Origin: Thunnus maccoyii | Taxonomy: Eukaryota; Chordata; Actinopteri; Scombriformes; Scombridae | Length of the DNA stretch: 64,000 nt | Assembly (NCBI RefSeq): GCF_910596095.1 | Contig: NC_056539.1 | Location: forward strand, 8,258,501-8,322,500 | Reading direction: 5' to 3' | Part shown: one piece after another, positions 49,366 to 61,071 of the stretch | Layout: every line of letters begins with the position of its first letter | How positions within the stretch are numbered: position 1 is the stretch's first letter | Made by a program: the position numbers and the translations under genes | The notes under the pieces: model-generated | What the model was told of the DNA's origin: nothing | Database searches by the model: none | The model's input: the letters and a program-made list of their open reading frames with translations, nothing else

Positions 49366-50074
49366 TCACTCTCCAGAGCGACAGCAGGCCCTGAAGCCAC
49401 ACTGCAGGTTCTGACATCCGCTGGCCGTGTCTGCATGAGGACCTGGAGAAAAACACCACACGGTGGTCATACGCTGTACAGCAGGAATGTGCAAAGCTTT
49501 TGTTTTTATTTATGTATTATATGCCCTTACAGCCACAATCTACACAAATATTTAAAAAAAACTGATTGTTATTATATATTAGATAATATCTGAATTATTA
49601 TTTAAAAATATAACTTTAAATAAAGCACTGACAGTGAATACTGAAGGTATCACACTGGCTACTGTAATGCCTACTTACCTTCCACCTCAGCAGCATCGGT
49701 TACTTACACTAGGACACATGCTATGTGGGTGGTTAGTAATGTTTGTTAAAGTTGCAACATACTGCAACATGTCTGCTCACAAATCAACATTCACTGTGAC
49801 ATCTTCATATACAGTTTAACATAACACTGTTTCCCCAAGTACCTTGCTAGACAAGAGCATGAGCATGTACAATTCTGTGTTTCAGAGGAAATAGGACCCC
49901 TAGCAGTTTCACATGTGAGTGTTACCGTTGATGTTGTCGCAGTAATAGAAGTGTTCATCATTGAGGGAAGGACAGGCTGACACCAGCTCCTTCAGCCCCA
50001 CCTCAGTGATGAAGAGGCAGCCAGACAAGTTGAGATGCTCCAGGACAGGAAGCCCTCCACGCTGAGACAGAGCC
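49366..50074 (-). CDS. fbxl5: FBXL5 exons 10-11, last LRRs and Fe-S C terminus
   Basis: Exon 49926-50074 gives [20 protein letters not shown] and [15 protein letters not shown]. Exon 49366-49442 gives [20 protein letters not shown] followed by CRSGE and the stop. The four Cys matching the human [2Fe-2S] ligands are residues 668, 682, 692 and 693. Intron 49443-49925 holds nothing recognisable. Confidence 0.96.
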
Positions 50075-53000
50075 CTGAAACACAAGCACGAACACTGATG
50101 ATCCCCTCTTAATCTCATAAAAGGTAATACTGAGACTATTATGTAATGTGATGTATGATAAACAGCATTACAAGGTAATATCTGATGGAAATATAACTTA
50201 ATGAGCACTCAAACTGCCTAAATGCAAAAGGTTGCAGGGAGGAGTTTGCCAGCAAGTGCTCGTATAAATGACAACACAAACACAAGTTAATACACCATCC
50301 TGTGTAGTCAGCTCGCACTGAAAATAACACTGTTCACCATTCAATGTTTTGAAACTTCATCAATACAAGCTGATAAAATGTTTTTTCACCAGACAAAGAT
50401 GAGTCACTTAAATCTCACTGCCTCAGGTCTGTTTATGGAGATACTAACCTCTCAAATAAATCCATGTAAACCCAGGTTAGTCTGGGAAATAATGTTATTA
50501 TAATTATAAAGGAATGTTAGTTTAGTTAGTTTGAAGCAAACCAATAAGTGAACTTTACCTTAAGCCCAAATCTGTGACTTGATAACATCCAGAGAGACTG
50601 AGAAGTCTCAGGGAGCGTTTTGCCTCTGATTGGTCAGTCCTGTTTTCATGCTCCCGACACTGCATCCCCCCAAATGAGGAGCATTTAGTCCGAAATTCTG
50701 CAGTGCTGCTTCTGGTGGTGCCTGACTCGCACTGAGGCCCATTAAAAGTCCTGAGGGCCATGTCATTAGTGCAGCAGGTAGAGTGACCACAAAACATTTC
50801 TCCAGAAATGGCATACTGCTGATGCAAAAAGGAGACGTTTGAGCCAGTCCTGTGCCCGCGCCTCCTTCTCCTCCTGCAACAGAATGAGCTTCCCACAAGC
50901 TGTGTCTCTACAAAGCTTTCTGCTTCAGGAAGAGACAACCCGCCACGACGGGTCCACTCTGCAGCATCTTCAATATCAACAAGGTCTGAGGGGTCCAGGA
51001 CCCACACCCGTGTGGGGGTGCAGGCGGCACCCCAACGGCCTGTCCCCTGCTTGAAAATGATGGCTTGGCGCTTCCGCCCACCTGCGTGTAGGTTTCTCTC
51101 ATCCATGAGCGTGATGGGTATTGGGGAACTTTTAAGAAGCTTGGCTCGTCGGTCTGAGCGTTTGTCAAAAGGGGCAAGGTCACCCAGCCCAACAGACAGT
51201 TTCTTCAGGGTGTGATCTGTAATTTTCTCACACCCGGACAAATCCAGGTGCTCCAGAGAGAGACATGCTCCAAGAGATGACCAGCTGGAAGAGGAAGGAT
51301 AGCAAAAATGAATATGATGAGTATTGAGTGAATTTACTGTACAATAAAACAAAAGTTGACCAGGGTTGGCTCATGGCAAAGAGCTAGGAAACCTAATCTT
51401 AATCCACTGTGTGGTCCCACTACATAAACTTTGGATGTGCATAATCAGAAATAATTTTTCAGTAATTATTTTTACTAGTTACCTGTCAAATGCAAAATCT
51501 GTAACATCAGTCTGGGTCAGGTCCAGATGAGTAATATTGGGGCAGAGACTGAGGATTTGGCGCACCTGAAAAGTGGACAAAAGTACAGTTGACATTCATT
51601 TTTTACAAGATTAAGACGGTATTGTGTGATTACAGCATTAAAACTAAAATTTTGCACTGCATACCATTTTACTAGAGACTGTAGAACTGTACGCCAGAAC
51701 AACGGACTTGACAGATGGACCCACAGCTGGCAGAAGGTTCTGGATGAGCCCATTCAGGAGCCTCTTCTCCCGCTGAGCAGTGTTAATTGCCAGGGAGCCC
51801 TCTGTATGGCCCGACACATCTAACATGAACAAGAGCAAGGGTGACATCATTTACTCAATTTAGATGTAGAGCTAATTTTATTCATCACTTGTAAAGTATA
51901 AACTAAAAACAAACACAATTAGTTTTCAGTCACACTATGCATTTATTACTTTAAATCAACAAGATAACCAATCAGAAACATTATGCAGTTTTAAACTTCA
52001 CTGTCAAAGACTATTATTAGAAATGTCAAAGCCAGCCACCTTATGCTTTTTGAACCCAGTGTTAATAAAGATTCATGTTAGTAGACTTTTTAGGTGCCTT
52101 ATCCAGATATGATTTTCTATAACATGAACATTTCATGAGCCTTCTGCTGCTAAAAGCAGTGGTCATTGTGTATGTAAATGCAAAAGCTGGTGATTTAATT
52201 GCTTGCTAGAGGCAGGGTGAATGGGTTTGAAACTAGCAATAGCACATACTACCTAATTATACCTTTTTGTCACCACAGTGTTTCCCCTATAATAGTACAG
52301 ACCTGGCGGGCCGTCATGCCAATGAGAACCCAAAAATAACGTCAAATATCTATTCATTTCTATTCATTTGGAAAACAATAATCATTTGTGTTTGGGAGTT
52401 TTGGAGAGACTCAGCAGCTGTCGCCACCACCCTAAAGCAGTCAACCTAGGGGAAACACTGCAGCTTGTTTCTGAATGATCTTTACATACTGCAGGTGCAA
52501 CATAAATACCAGTTGTGTACACTGAAATACTGTTTTCGTCACCAAACGAGGTGTGCACTTCCCTGAAGACAAAACCTCACCAGACTCATCAACATCAGCA
52601 TCCTCATCCCATTCCTGGTAGGCCCGGCCCTCATTCTGCCGACTCTTCACCCACTCCTCATCCGGCTCCTGGTCCAGATCCCCAGGTGGGCCACTATAAT
52701 AATCACCTACATTAGACACACAAACATTTATTAGCATAATACGAAGCAATTGTTAAATAAATGAGATTCTCAGTTGTGAGCAAAGTTTCATTTTACACTG
52801 TAGGGAAATGATCAGCTATCACTAGCCTACCTCTGGCCCAGCGCACAGGATAGAGGTGCCTCCACAGAGAGCCGGTCTTGGCCAGGTCTGACCAAGAGGT
52901 GCACACTTGACTACAGTGACACAGGTCTTCAGGGCTCAAATAGTGGAACAACCTCAGCATGATTTCTGTAGGAAGCTGGGAGATGTGGGTTGAAGAATTC

Positions 53001-56000
53001 CTGTTCTGTTCCAATTCTGAGGAAGAAGACAAGACAGCTTTGATGGTTACTGACTCAAATACTGAAAATTTGAAATGCACCTCTTAAAAAGCTATCCACT
53101 GTCCAAGACAATCTATTCTTTCATTAAACTAATGACATAAGTGCTTAAACATTGCACTGATTGAAATAAAAGCACTGTAGGAACTATTTTCAGTTATATG
53201 TAAATATTTGTGTTGTTTATGTTTACACTTCTGACCACCGGGCAGAGCTTCCTTGTTTTGGGATAATTGAGAGTTGTACTAAAGGAGGTCAAGGAGGAGG
53301 TGTTGCTGATTTGTGAGAGTGGCATGCAGTGCCCCAGTTTGTTTATGCCCAATTATTTTGTGTTGGCATTTTGTGGAACAGCTTGGTCTGCTTCATGTAA
53401 AAGGCTACAATGGACAATACTGAGCTGAAACAATCTGTATAATAAAACTGAATTCTTGATTATAGGAAAACAAACAAAGGTCACTACTAAATCTCACAGT
53501 AGAACCCAGCTTTTTAAGTATAGCACTTTAAAGTACAAGCACTGCAAGTCCTAGACAAAACTGTTGGGCTGCAAATATTTTCATTTTTAATCAACTTTTT
53601 GTAGTTAGTTGTTTGTTTTGTTTATAAAATAACAAAAATGCTAGAAATGCCCATAATAATCAAACCAGAGCCTGTGGGGATAGTGTTTATTTGAAGTGAA
53701 GTGTTTATTTTGACTGATCCCAGTTAAAGGGAAATTCCGGGATTTTTCAAGCTGGACCCTATCTTCCCGTTATTTGGGGTCTAAGCGACTAATGATGAAA
53801 AAAAAATTTGGACTTGGTTGAGCATTGAGTGAGATCACTTCAGCCAGCAGCAGTGAAACAGAAAGCAATGTAATCCTTGTACATCAACTACAAGTGCTTG
53901 TTTTTGCCACTGACAGGCTCAGATTGTTAATACAAGTGTCTGACAACAAAAGTAAACACAGTAACTCGCCACCTGTAGCAGCATTATGGCTAACTACATA
54001 GGGATCAATGTCCGGGGCTACTCAAACTCAACTTCACACAGCAGCGGTAATGAACACAGCCGGTGCTGAACACTGGAGAAACTGCTTCACTAAAGGATGG
54101 CATGTAAGCATAAAAAACTCACTAACCATAATCTGTCTTCTCATGATCGGCATATTTAAAGGCTTTTTGCAGCTCCTCCGCCTGGCTCCACAAACGGAAT
54201 CCTTTCAGCACCTCAGCGGCACAGTCCCATTGCTGTTGGCTGCAGTGTTGTGCTATCACCTGTTTCTTGATGTCCTTCAGCTCCTCATAGGTGAAGTACT
54301 GCATAAGCATAGGCTGAAACACCTGCAACGCATCTCCTTAGTTTATAAAAATATTTGCGACAGTGCAACTCACTGGGGTATGAACAAACACATCTTCATG
54401 AACACAATTTCCTCTTACCAATTCTTTGGGGAATCATTCAGTTAAAAGATGTTTATATTAAAAACACAAAGAAATGTGAACATCTTATACCTCTTCCTCT
54501 TCTTTCATGTGGGGCAGAAAGTCCTGTGTGAAAGCTTCTAGTCTCTCCTTCAGCTGCTGGGCATAGTTAAGTTGCTCATATTCACTCTAAAAAAACACAT
54601 ACCAGTTATTCATTTATGGAATCCCTTAAAACATTTACAATCTCATTTGAAACATCTACTGGTTCAGTTTTTTCATAACTTAATGACAAAACGTGTTGTC
54701 ACCTGTTTTTGCAGTAGCTGGATTAGTAGACATGGCAATAATGATTTATTTTTCATACATCATATTTTGAACAACCTCTTTGTAAACTGAGGAAAATTCT
54801 ACATAAACTGCCAACATTTTTTTTTTTTTAAATCTCATCACAATATTATTTCTCTCAGTAGAAACATCTTTCCCTAAGGACACTGTGCAGGATCTCAATC
54901 CAAAGCAATAGAATGTCCCTTTCTATTTTACAAGCTGACTGGAGCAGAGAGCGGAAGTTAAGATTTACACAATTGCATCATTCTGGAAAGCCCATTTTTT
55001 GGTTTGCCCATGGCTTGAGAGAGAACAATGACTCTTGTCTCTTGATAAGCAGATCACAAAAACAACCCTGGCTCGATTATATAAATCATTCCATTTATTT
55101 CTGTATCTGGCCATTTTCTCAGGAAATAAAATCTCAAGTTGTACAGTTGAGACAAAAACTTGGTTTTGATTCATGGTATGAAAATTTATCTTATAATATG
55201 TCAAATGGCTTCAATATAATATTTAAAGGAGATACATTATAATTTCCTCCTGTTTACAGTTAGCATCTATACATGACAAATAACACGTCTGATGTTGATG
55301 TTTGAACGGCAATCTTTGTGTGGCTAACATGATAGTTATTCTAATGACATGGTGTTACCCCACCATTGGGCATCGAGTACCAGCTGAGGTCTGCAGAATT
55401 CATGTATGCTTTCCATATAAGCACAGCCTAGTATTTCTCTGCCTGGGCCAAACGTAAAACTGTTGCAGAAATAGATTGAGGGCCATGGCATGACAGTAAA
55501 TGATTCTTTAAAACATCTATGCATATTTACCTTAACGTTGTGCAGCCCCTTTTCAAAGAGGGACAGCATCTCTGAGAGTTTGTTGTCAGAGTGCACATTG
55601 TACACAGTGCAGCAGCGCTGTTGCAACAGGCCAATGATGTATTCATTCTCAATCTGTTCATGCATCTTGAACTCCTTGAAGGTGGCGCACAGTGACTGAA
55701 GAAATGAGCGGAAATCATTGTTGTTGGAGAAGTTGGTTTTAGACAGCTGTGAAAAACAAAAAGAAACTTTTAGTCACGCATTCTTAAATATATCGTCAAT
55801 TTCTTCTTATACTGAAATCCATGTGAAAAGTATTTTCTAACATTAGGTCAGAATAGTTCCCGCGTAACCCAACACAACAGCTGTCTTATGACAGAGGATG
55901 TAAACTTAGACAGCCAAAAGTACACTCAGACAGCCAAAAGTGCAACATTAACACAGTTTACGTCACCCGTCGTGTATTAACGTTTGCTTGTGTCTCAAAA

Positions 56001-56556
56001 TAAGCTTATCTGACACGTACCGTTAGCTTTAAAGAACATTATTTCAACAAACAGCCTGAAACTGTTCTAATGTCATTCACAGCTTGGTTTGTGGGGAGGC
56101 ATTAGAAACTGAGTTGTGATACTTAAAGCTTGTTGCATAACAAGCTATCTGGCAAGTTAGTTAGGCTAGCTGAACCAGTTAGCAAGCCTTAGCTGGGCGG
56201 AGGACGGGGAAGTTCATTGAGAGCAACCAAATACGTGCTTCACAGTTCTGATAAAGTAAATGCTTCAATGTAAAGCTAACGTTTAAAAGCAGGAAGCTAC
56301 CAAATGACCCGAATATAGCAGTGAGACAAACATCCGATGGTCAATACTGAGTGCTGTATATGGAACAAGTTAGCTAGCGTGCTAGCTGGCGTTCTCTCGT
56401 CGTTTGGGCAAACGCCGTCATATATTCCTTTATAAAACTCTAAAATGACGACCGACATTTAATTATACGTACCTTCTCGCAATATAGGCCCACCAGCTGT
56501 TTCATTCGCCAGTGTGGGCCAGTAAAAACATCCACCTCGTCCGGAAAGGGAGCCAT
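49366..56556 (-). CDS. fbxl5: F-box and leucine-rich repeat protein 5, iron sensor for IRP2
   Basis: FBXL5 is the substrate receptor of an SCF ubiquitin ligase that degrades IRP2 (and IRP1) when iron and oxygen are available. Minus-strand coding exons: 56473-56556, 55531-55746, 54491-54586, 54127-54322, 52831-53016, 52581-52706, 51665-51819, 51483-51565, 50559-51284, 49926-50074, 49366-49442 (stop TGA). All introns are GT-AG in agreeing phases; total 697 residues (human 691). The start GAAGATGG has a strong context. Order: N-terminal hemerythrin domain, F-box, Leu-rich repeats, Fe-S-binding C terminus. Iron ligands His15, His57, Glu58, Glu61, His80, His126 and Glu130 are all present, as are the four C-terminal Cys that bind a [2Fe-2S] cluster in the human protein. 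Confidence 0.97.
50559..51819 (-). CDS. fbxl5: FBXL5 exons 7-9, LRR region and disordered insert
   Basis: Exons 51665-51819, 51483-51565 and 50559-51284. LRR text: [53 protein letters not shown] and [16 protein letters not shown]. Exon 9 (726 nt) holds a long insert between repeats, as in human. The insert keeps the [14 protein letters not shown] motif and the CGHSTCC and LRTFNG blocks. A run of six Arg at residues 518-523 ([10 protein letters not shown]) is not in human FBXL5 as I recall it. Confidence 0.95.
51820..52580 (-). other. FBXL5 intron 6
   Basis: A/T-rich GT-AG intron of about 760 nt. A short C-rich stretch and simple runs are seen, but no other feature. Confidence 0.8.
52581..53016 (-). 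CDS. fbxl5: FBXL5 exons 5-6, F-box and acidic linker
   Basis: Exon 52831-53016 encodes the F-box ([20 protein letters not shown], then [20 protein letters not shown]), which binds SKP1. Exon 52581-52706 encodes an acidic linker with [20 protein letters not shown], well conserved with human. Both exons start and end in phase 1. Confidence 0.96.
53722..54110. mobile_element. Interspersed repeat in FBXL5 intron 4
   Basis: The segment starts GGGAAATTCCGGGATTTTTC and runs through text I recall as a common fish genomic repeat (TGGACCCTAT, GGGGTCTAAG, ACTTCACACAGCAG, GAACACAGCCGGTGCTGAAC). No terminal inverted repeat or coding frame is obvious; the frame at 54008-54445 crosses FBXL5 exon 4 on the wrong strand and is spurious. 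It ends less than 20 nt from the exon 4 splice donor. Identification rests on memory, not on a database. Confidence 0.45.
54127..56556 (-). CDS. fbxl5: FBXL5 exons 1-4, hemerythrin-like domain
   Basis: Exons 56473-56556, 55531-55746, 54491-54586 and 54127-54322 encode the alpha-helical di-iron domain (about residues 1-160). Seen directly: [56 protein letters not shown] and [15 protein letters not shown]. All seven iron-ligand positions of human FBXL5 are conserved. Introns 54323-54490, 54587-55530 and 55747-56472 hold nothing recognisable. Confidence 0.97.
55747..56472 (-). other. FBXL5 intron 1
   Basis: GT-AG intron of 726 nt. GCTAGC-type motifs recur at 56160-56400 and TCAGACAGCCAAAAGT repeats twice around 55908-55941. 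Otherwise nothing recognisable. Confidence 0.8.
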
Positions 56557-57258
56557 CTTCGCACACTGAGCCTCAGTGCGTCATCTGCACAGCGATACAA
56601 TCAAACACGGAGGCGTGCGCCAGCGAGTCACGTGACTGCAAATAACGTAGCATAAAACGGTCCAACGGCGCACAGTACTGATCCTGGATCAGTGTTTGAA
56701 TAAAGGCTTATACACGTTTCACTGTAACTCCAGGGAATATCCGTTCTCAGACCAGCAAGCGTGATTTTAGAAGTTTTAGAATACACTTGGAAATCTGGGA
56801 ATAAAAAATAAAAACACCGGTTTAGAAGCAAGATTTTCTGAAGTTATATAATAGCTTTTGTACCTTAAAGATCTCTTCCAGACATGTTTAAGATGTATAT
56901 AAAATACTCTACTTTGAATAATAGTTTGAGTCTGATATGTTTTTTTCCACAAAAAATGTTCAATGGTCTTGTTTAAATCCTTCAAATTACATCTACTCCT
57001 TCTCCCTCATTAACAATTCCTGAATCTATAAATATGCAAATATATTTCATAACAGAAGTTTAAGTACTTCACAGAAGATGTCTTCTACTTCACTGTAAAA
57101 GTCTATTCTCAGTGTTGGAGGCTTCAAGTTTCCACATCACACTTGTGTAAATTGAATATTGAACCTAATGAACCAGGATTGGCTTCAAAACTACTGTATT
57201 TGTGACATCACAAATCATGCTCATAGGCCCACCACTTAAAATTGGATTCTCAATGAGC
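56557..57258. promoter_or_regulatory. FBXL5 promoter and 5'UTR, then A/T-rich spacer
   Basis: The first 100 nt upstream of the FBXL5 ATG (56557-56670) are CpG-rich (ACGGAGGCGTGCGCCAGCGA region), as expected for a TATA-less housekeeping promoter. The rest is A/T-rich without recognisable content. Confidence 0.5.
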
Positions 57259-57264
57259 ACAGAG

Positions 57265-57326
<62 letters not shown>

Positions 57327-58230
57327 CTTTATTGATACTTACAGGAAATTACTTTGTTACGGCAGCTACATTCACAGTCAAGACAACCACAGGAGACATC
57401 TAACGCTGAACATAACACATCTAAAACTAAGCACAAAAATACTAAAATAAATTACTTAAATACCTAATTGTACTAATAAAGCAATACAAAATATATGTAA
57501 TATACACAATGTGTAATGTGCAACATGTGACTTGTATTATCTATAAATATAAAATGAAAAAAATATATACATGTATAAATATATGCACACACATATATGC
57601 ATAAATACACAGTATACAATATTATACTGTACATACACCACAGTAATTATTTGTGCACATTAAACAGTCTGATGGCAGCTGCTGAACCATCTCCAGAGCA
57701 TGAAGTGGGTGTGTGGGATTGTTCATTATTGAGTTCAGCTTTGAGAGCATTCTCACCTCTGCCTCCTGCTGAATTGTGTCCAGTTCAGTCCCAATGATGG
57801 CGCTCGCCTTCCTGATCAGTTTGTTAATTCTGTTCCTGTCTGCTGCACAGACACCCTCCCCCCAGCACACCACAACAAAGAGAGCAAACAGAGCACTGGC
57901 CACCACAGTCTGGTAGAAGGTGCACAGTAGAGGCCTGCAGATGTTAGGATTTTGGCCTTCTTTGCCCCTTTTTGGACACTACCTCCATGTGGATGGTCCA
58001 GTCCAGCTTGTTGTCCAGCTCTGTAACTAGAGACAAGTTCCACCTCAGTACCCTGAATGGTAACTGGAACTGGTTTGGGCCTCTTTCTCCTAAAATCCAC
58101 AACCATCTCCTTAGTCTTTACATTGTTGAGCTGCAGATGGTTGTGGTTGCACCAATCCACAAAGTTCCCTCTATACAACCAACAACTGCTGAGTCATCTG
58201 AAAATTGTGCAGTTTGACACAGCCTTCTAG
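57259..58230 (-). mobile_element. Minus-strand L2-clade LINE fragment with GATA tail
   Basis: The minus strand translates with frameshifts into LINE RT text: the active-site box FSDD followed by SAVVGCIEG at about 58225-58180, then NFVDWCNHNHLQLNNVKTKE, KEMVVDFRRKRP, and the C-terminal RNRINKLIRKASAIIGTELD with NSIMNNPTHPLH. The 3' end carries ATCAATAAAGTATC followed by the TATC repeat at 57267-57326, the tail usual for this family. It is 5'-truncated and frame-broken, so dead. Confidence 0.85.
57267..57326. repeat. (GATA)n microsatellite (LINE tail)
   Basis: Fifteen perfect GATA units at the 3' end of the minus-strand LINE. Confidence 0.98.
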
Positions 58231-58859
58231 TGTCAAACTCATACATACATTATTCTGCACATTGAAGCTCAAACTTCCAACTGAAGGAACATGAAGAAAT
58301 GGACATTTTTGAGTGGAGGGGGACTTTCAATTTTTAATAGGTGAAGTGCAAAATCCAGACATTTTAATCTAGATGTGAAATATTAATAGATATGAAGTAA
58401 CATGTCTTTTTTACCATTTAATATTTATTTCAGCACTCCTTGCACCCTCCACTTCTTTGCACTGTTTGAATCCTGTTTAGAGTCCACAGAATATATACAT
58501 AGTAATTCCTTGTGTATATTTCTCAAGATTGTTGTGTTGTTATTCTGTGTAAGTACATTGAGAGTCACTTAACCAGAGTCATTTTTAGAGTCAGTCTGAT
58601 GTTCATACAAGTTTACGGTGGAGTATTAGTATTAGTCGTAATACTACGAGAAAAAAGTCATAATATCAGATTTAACCACTGATAGCCCTGCAGTTAAGCT
58701 TCCAGCCATTTCCTCTTCCACAAAAAGAGGCAATTTCTTCCTAGTCCATGTGGTTCTTTCTTTGGAATAGACACAGTCATTTGCACAATCATTTCAAAGT
58801 CCTGATACTCATAATCTGGTGTTGATGTGTCAACCCTTGTCAAAAAGTCCTGTAGGCTT
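58231..58859. other. Intergenic spacer
   Basis: A/T-rich DNA between LINE remnants with no recognisable feature. Confidence 0.6.
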
Positions 58860-59170
58860 TTCATCTTTTCCAAAAGAATCCTTTATGATTCCCATAAATT
58901 TCTAAAAATCCTATAGGAATTCTAAAGGAAAAGATTTTTTTTATTTTCTCAGTCCTATTGGAAATCAGTTTTGCTTGGTTCCAATAAAATCCCTTAGGAT
59001 TCCTATAAATGTCTAAAAATCATAGACAAGACTTTTTATCCCCTTTATAAGAAAAAATGTTTGGTTCTTGTAGGATTTTCACAGTTCTATTGGAAAACAG
59101 TTTTATTTTCTATTATGTTTTACAAGACTTTTATTCATTTTTACAAGAATCACCAATAGGACTTATTCCT
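58860..59170. repeat. Degenerate tandem or palindromic repeat block
   Basis: Similar blocks recur: GATTCCCATAAATTTCTAAA near 58887 and GATTCCTATAAATGTCTAAA near 58997 (about 110 apart); CAGTCCTATTGGAAATCAGT near 58951 and CAGTTCTATTGGAAAACAGT near 59091 (about 140 apart). Complementary forms (AATCCTATAGGAATT) also occur. It looks like a decayed tandem array or palindromic element; no family name is offered. Confidence 0.5.
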
Positions 59171-59209
59171 TACTTTAATCAAAAACACACTTGGTTCCAG
59201 TGATCAGAA

Positions 59210-59985
59210 TTAAAGATTTGAACGAAGTGTCTCCTTCATAGCTCCACTGAAAAACTGGTTTATGCATTAATCTCCTCTAGGCTAGACTACTGTAATGGCC
59301 TTTTTGTGGGACTTCCCAAAAAGACAGTGGGACGGCTCCTGCTAATCTGAAATGCTGCAGCCAAAGTATCACTGGGACAAGAAAAATTTAACATATTACA
59401 CCTATACTTAGATCACTTCACTGGCTTCTGATAAAATACAGAATTGAATTTCAAAAAACTGCTATTTAAATATCACTTAATGGTCTAACTCCTGAATACA
59501 TCTCTGACCTGCTCACTGCTTACAACCCCTCCAGAACCCTCACATCATCAGACACTGGTCTCCTAACTACCCATGACCAGAAGTAAATCTGGTGAAGGTG
59601 CATTCAGTCATTATGGGCCCAATCTCTGAAACAAACTGCCTGATGATATAAGATGTACCACAGCTGTGTTGTCTTTTAAAAGCAAGCTAAAGACCTAGCT
59701 GTTCTCTCAGGCCTATGGCTAGCTAGTGCCTACATCTGTCTGTCTCTCTCTTTCTCTTTTTGGGTGTATGTGATTGGGTGTGTTGCACAGACATATGTCT
59801 AGGTGTGTCTGTGTAGGTGGGTGGGCAGGGGATTCATTATTTTACGAATTATACTGTATGTATTTAAAGATGTATAAATGATTTATTTTCTTTTTCATTT
59901 TTGTTCATATGTGTTGTGTGTAAAGTGCATGAGATTACTTTGTATGAAATGTCTTATACAAATAAATTTGATTTGATTAATCTTT
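59210..59985 (+). mobile_element. Second plus-strand CR1/L2-clade LINE 3' fragment
   Basis: [14 protein letters not shown] at about 59275-59320 is the usual RT C-terminal motif, followed by frame-broken LNAAAKVSLGQ- and LTPEYISDLL-like text. The 3' tail has GTGTAAAGTGCATGAGATTA and ends AATAAATTTGATTTGATT at about 59960-59980. It differs in sequence from the LINE at 1-1145, so it is another subfamily. It is non-functional. Confidence 0.75.
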
Positions 59986-60715
59986 TATTGGATGCATGTG
60001 GTGATTGTAAATCTTTTAAAAGATTAAGTATTTTGTTATATGTGAAACCTATACTAAAGTATAACTTCACAATATGCTCTATATTCTTCATTTTAATGCA
60101 GACAGCAAAATGCTCCTCTGATATTTCCCCCTTAGAGAGGTCCTGCACACTAAAGTGTGTGTTTTTTTAGCTGTAAACTACATTATATGACTGTACTGTG
60201 ATGAAACACATCAATTCTGGTATTAATATTGACATTGACACCAAATTTATAAAAAATTAAAGTTAGCATTTCATGGATTGAAAATGACTCAACCTGTCAT
60301 CTGCTGTCTAAAATCAGCGCTGAAAAGGCGGGGCCAATGCTGACGTAGAGTCGATCGTTAGGGAGTTCTTTATTTCATGAAATTTATATACATGGTAGAA
60401 TGATAACGGCCACCTCCCCAGCCCCACGCTCATTTTCAAATATATGCCGATTGAGAGATACAGTTTTAGCTTTAGGGGCTAACAGCGGTGCAAGCTTGCT
60501 GGAGGGAATGTCTCCGTCTTCAACTGTCCACTAGGAACAAAACACAACAGAAATCCTCCGAGCATCTTGCCCTGCAGCTCTTTAAGTCTCCGGTTGTCTG
60601 TTCTTGTGGTTGTCTGCTGTTACCGAAGCTCCGCCGAAACTGTATTGTCTGTCATGTGAACCTGTCTAAGGAGCAGCTCCATATGTATGCCAATTTCGGC
60701 GGACCTGTCTCACCC

Positions 60716-60812
60716 CCTCCTCTCCTCTCATCTTCTTTCCTCTCCTCCTTTTCTCTCCTTTCCTCTCATCTCCTCTCCTCCTCTCCTTTCCTCTCCTCTC
60801 CTCTCTTCAGCC
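60716..60812 (+). repeat. Polypyrimidine (TCTCC-rich) tract
   Basis: About 97 nt of nearly pure C and T ending in a CAG. It could act as a GA-rich promoter element on the minus strand or as an unusually long acceptor pyrimidine tract. Confidence 0.8.
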
Positions 60813-61071
60813 CCTCCCCGCCATGCAGTGCAGTGTGTGGAGTTAAGCTCAGACCTGCTGTTGCACATACACTTTAAATAGGCTAAATAGGCCATTACAA
60901 TTTTATTATTTATTACAGTTTACTCCATTCTATTTATCCTTTTGCTCGAAATACTATGACTTTATTCTAGAGATCTCCGATTTTATTCCTCTCAGTGTGG
61001 AACTTATACTCCGTCGTACAAGTTAAGTAAATTTCTAAGTTTATAGGCGAAAGAATACCAAACGGCTTGTG

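Noticed and set aside
58008-58230. Possible host gene on the minus strand with a WCNHNHLQLN motif
   Set aside because: The motif belongs to LINE reverse transcriptase, and the frame is broken and 5'-truncated.
60488-60877. 129-codon plus-strand frame upstream of NEK1
   Set aside because: Half of it is the CT-rich tract, and the rest resembles no protein family I know. It is more likely 5' flank or repeat.
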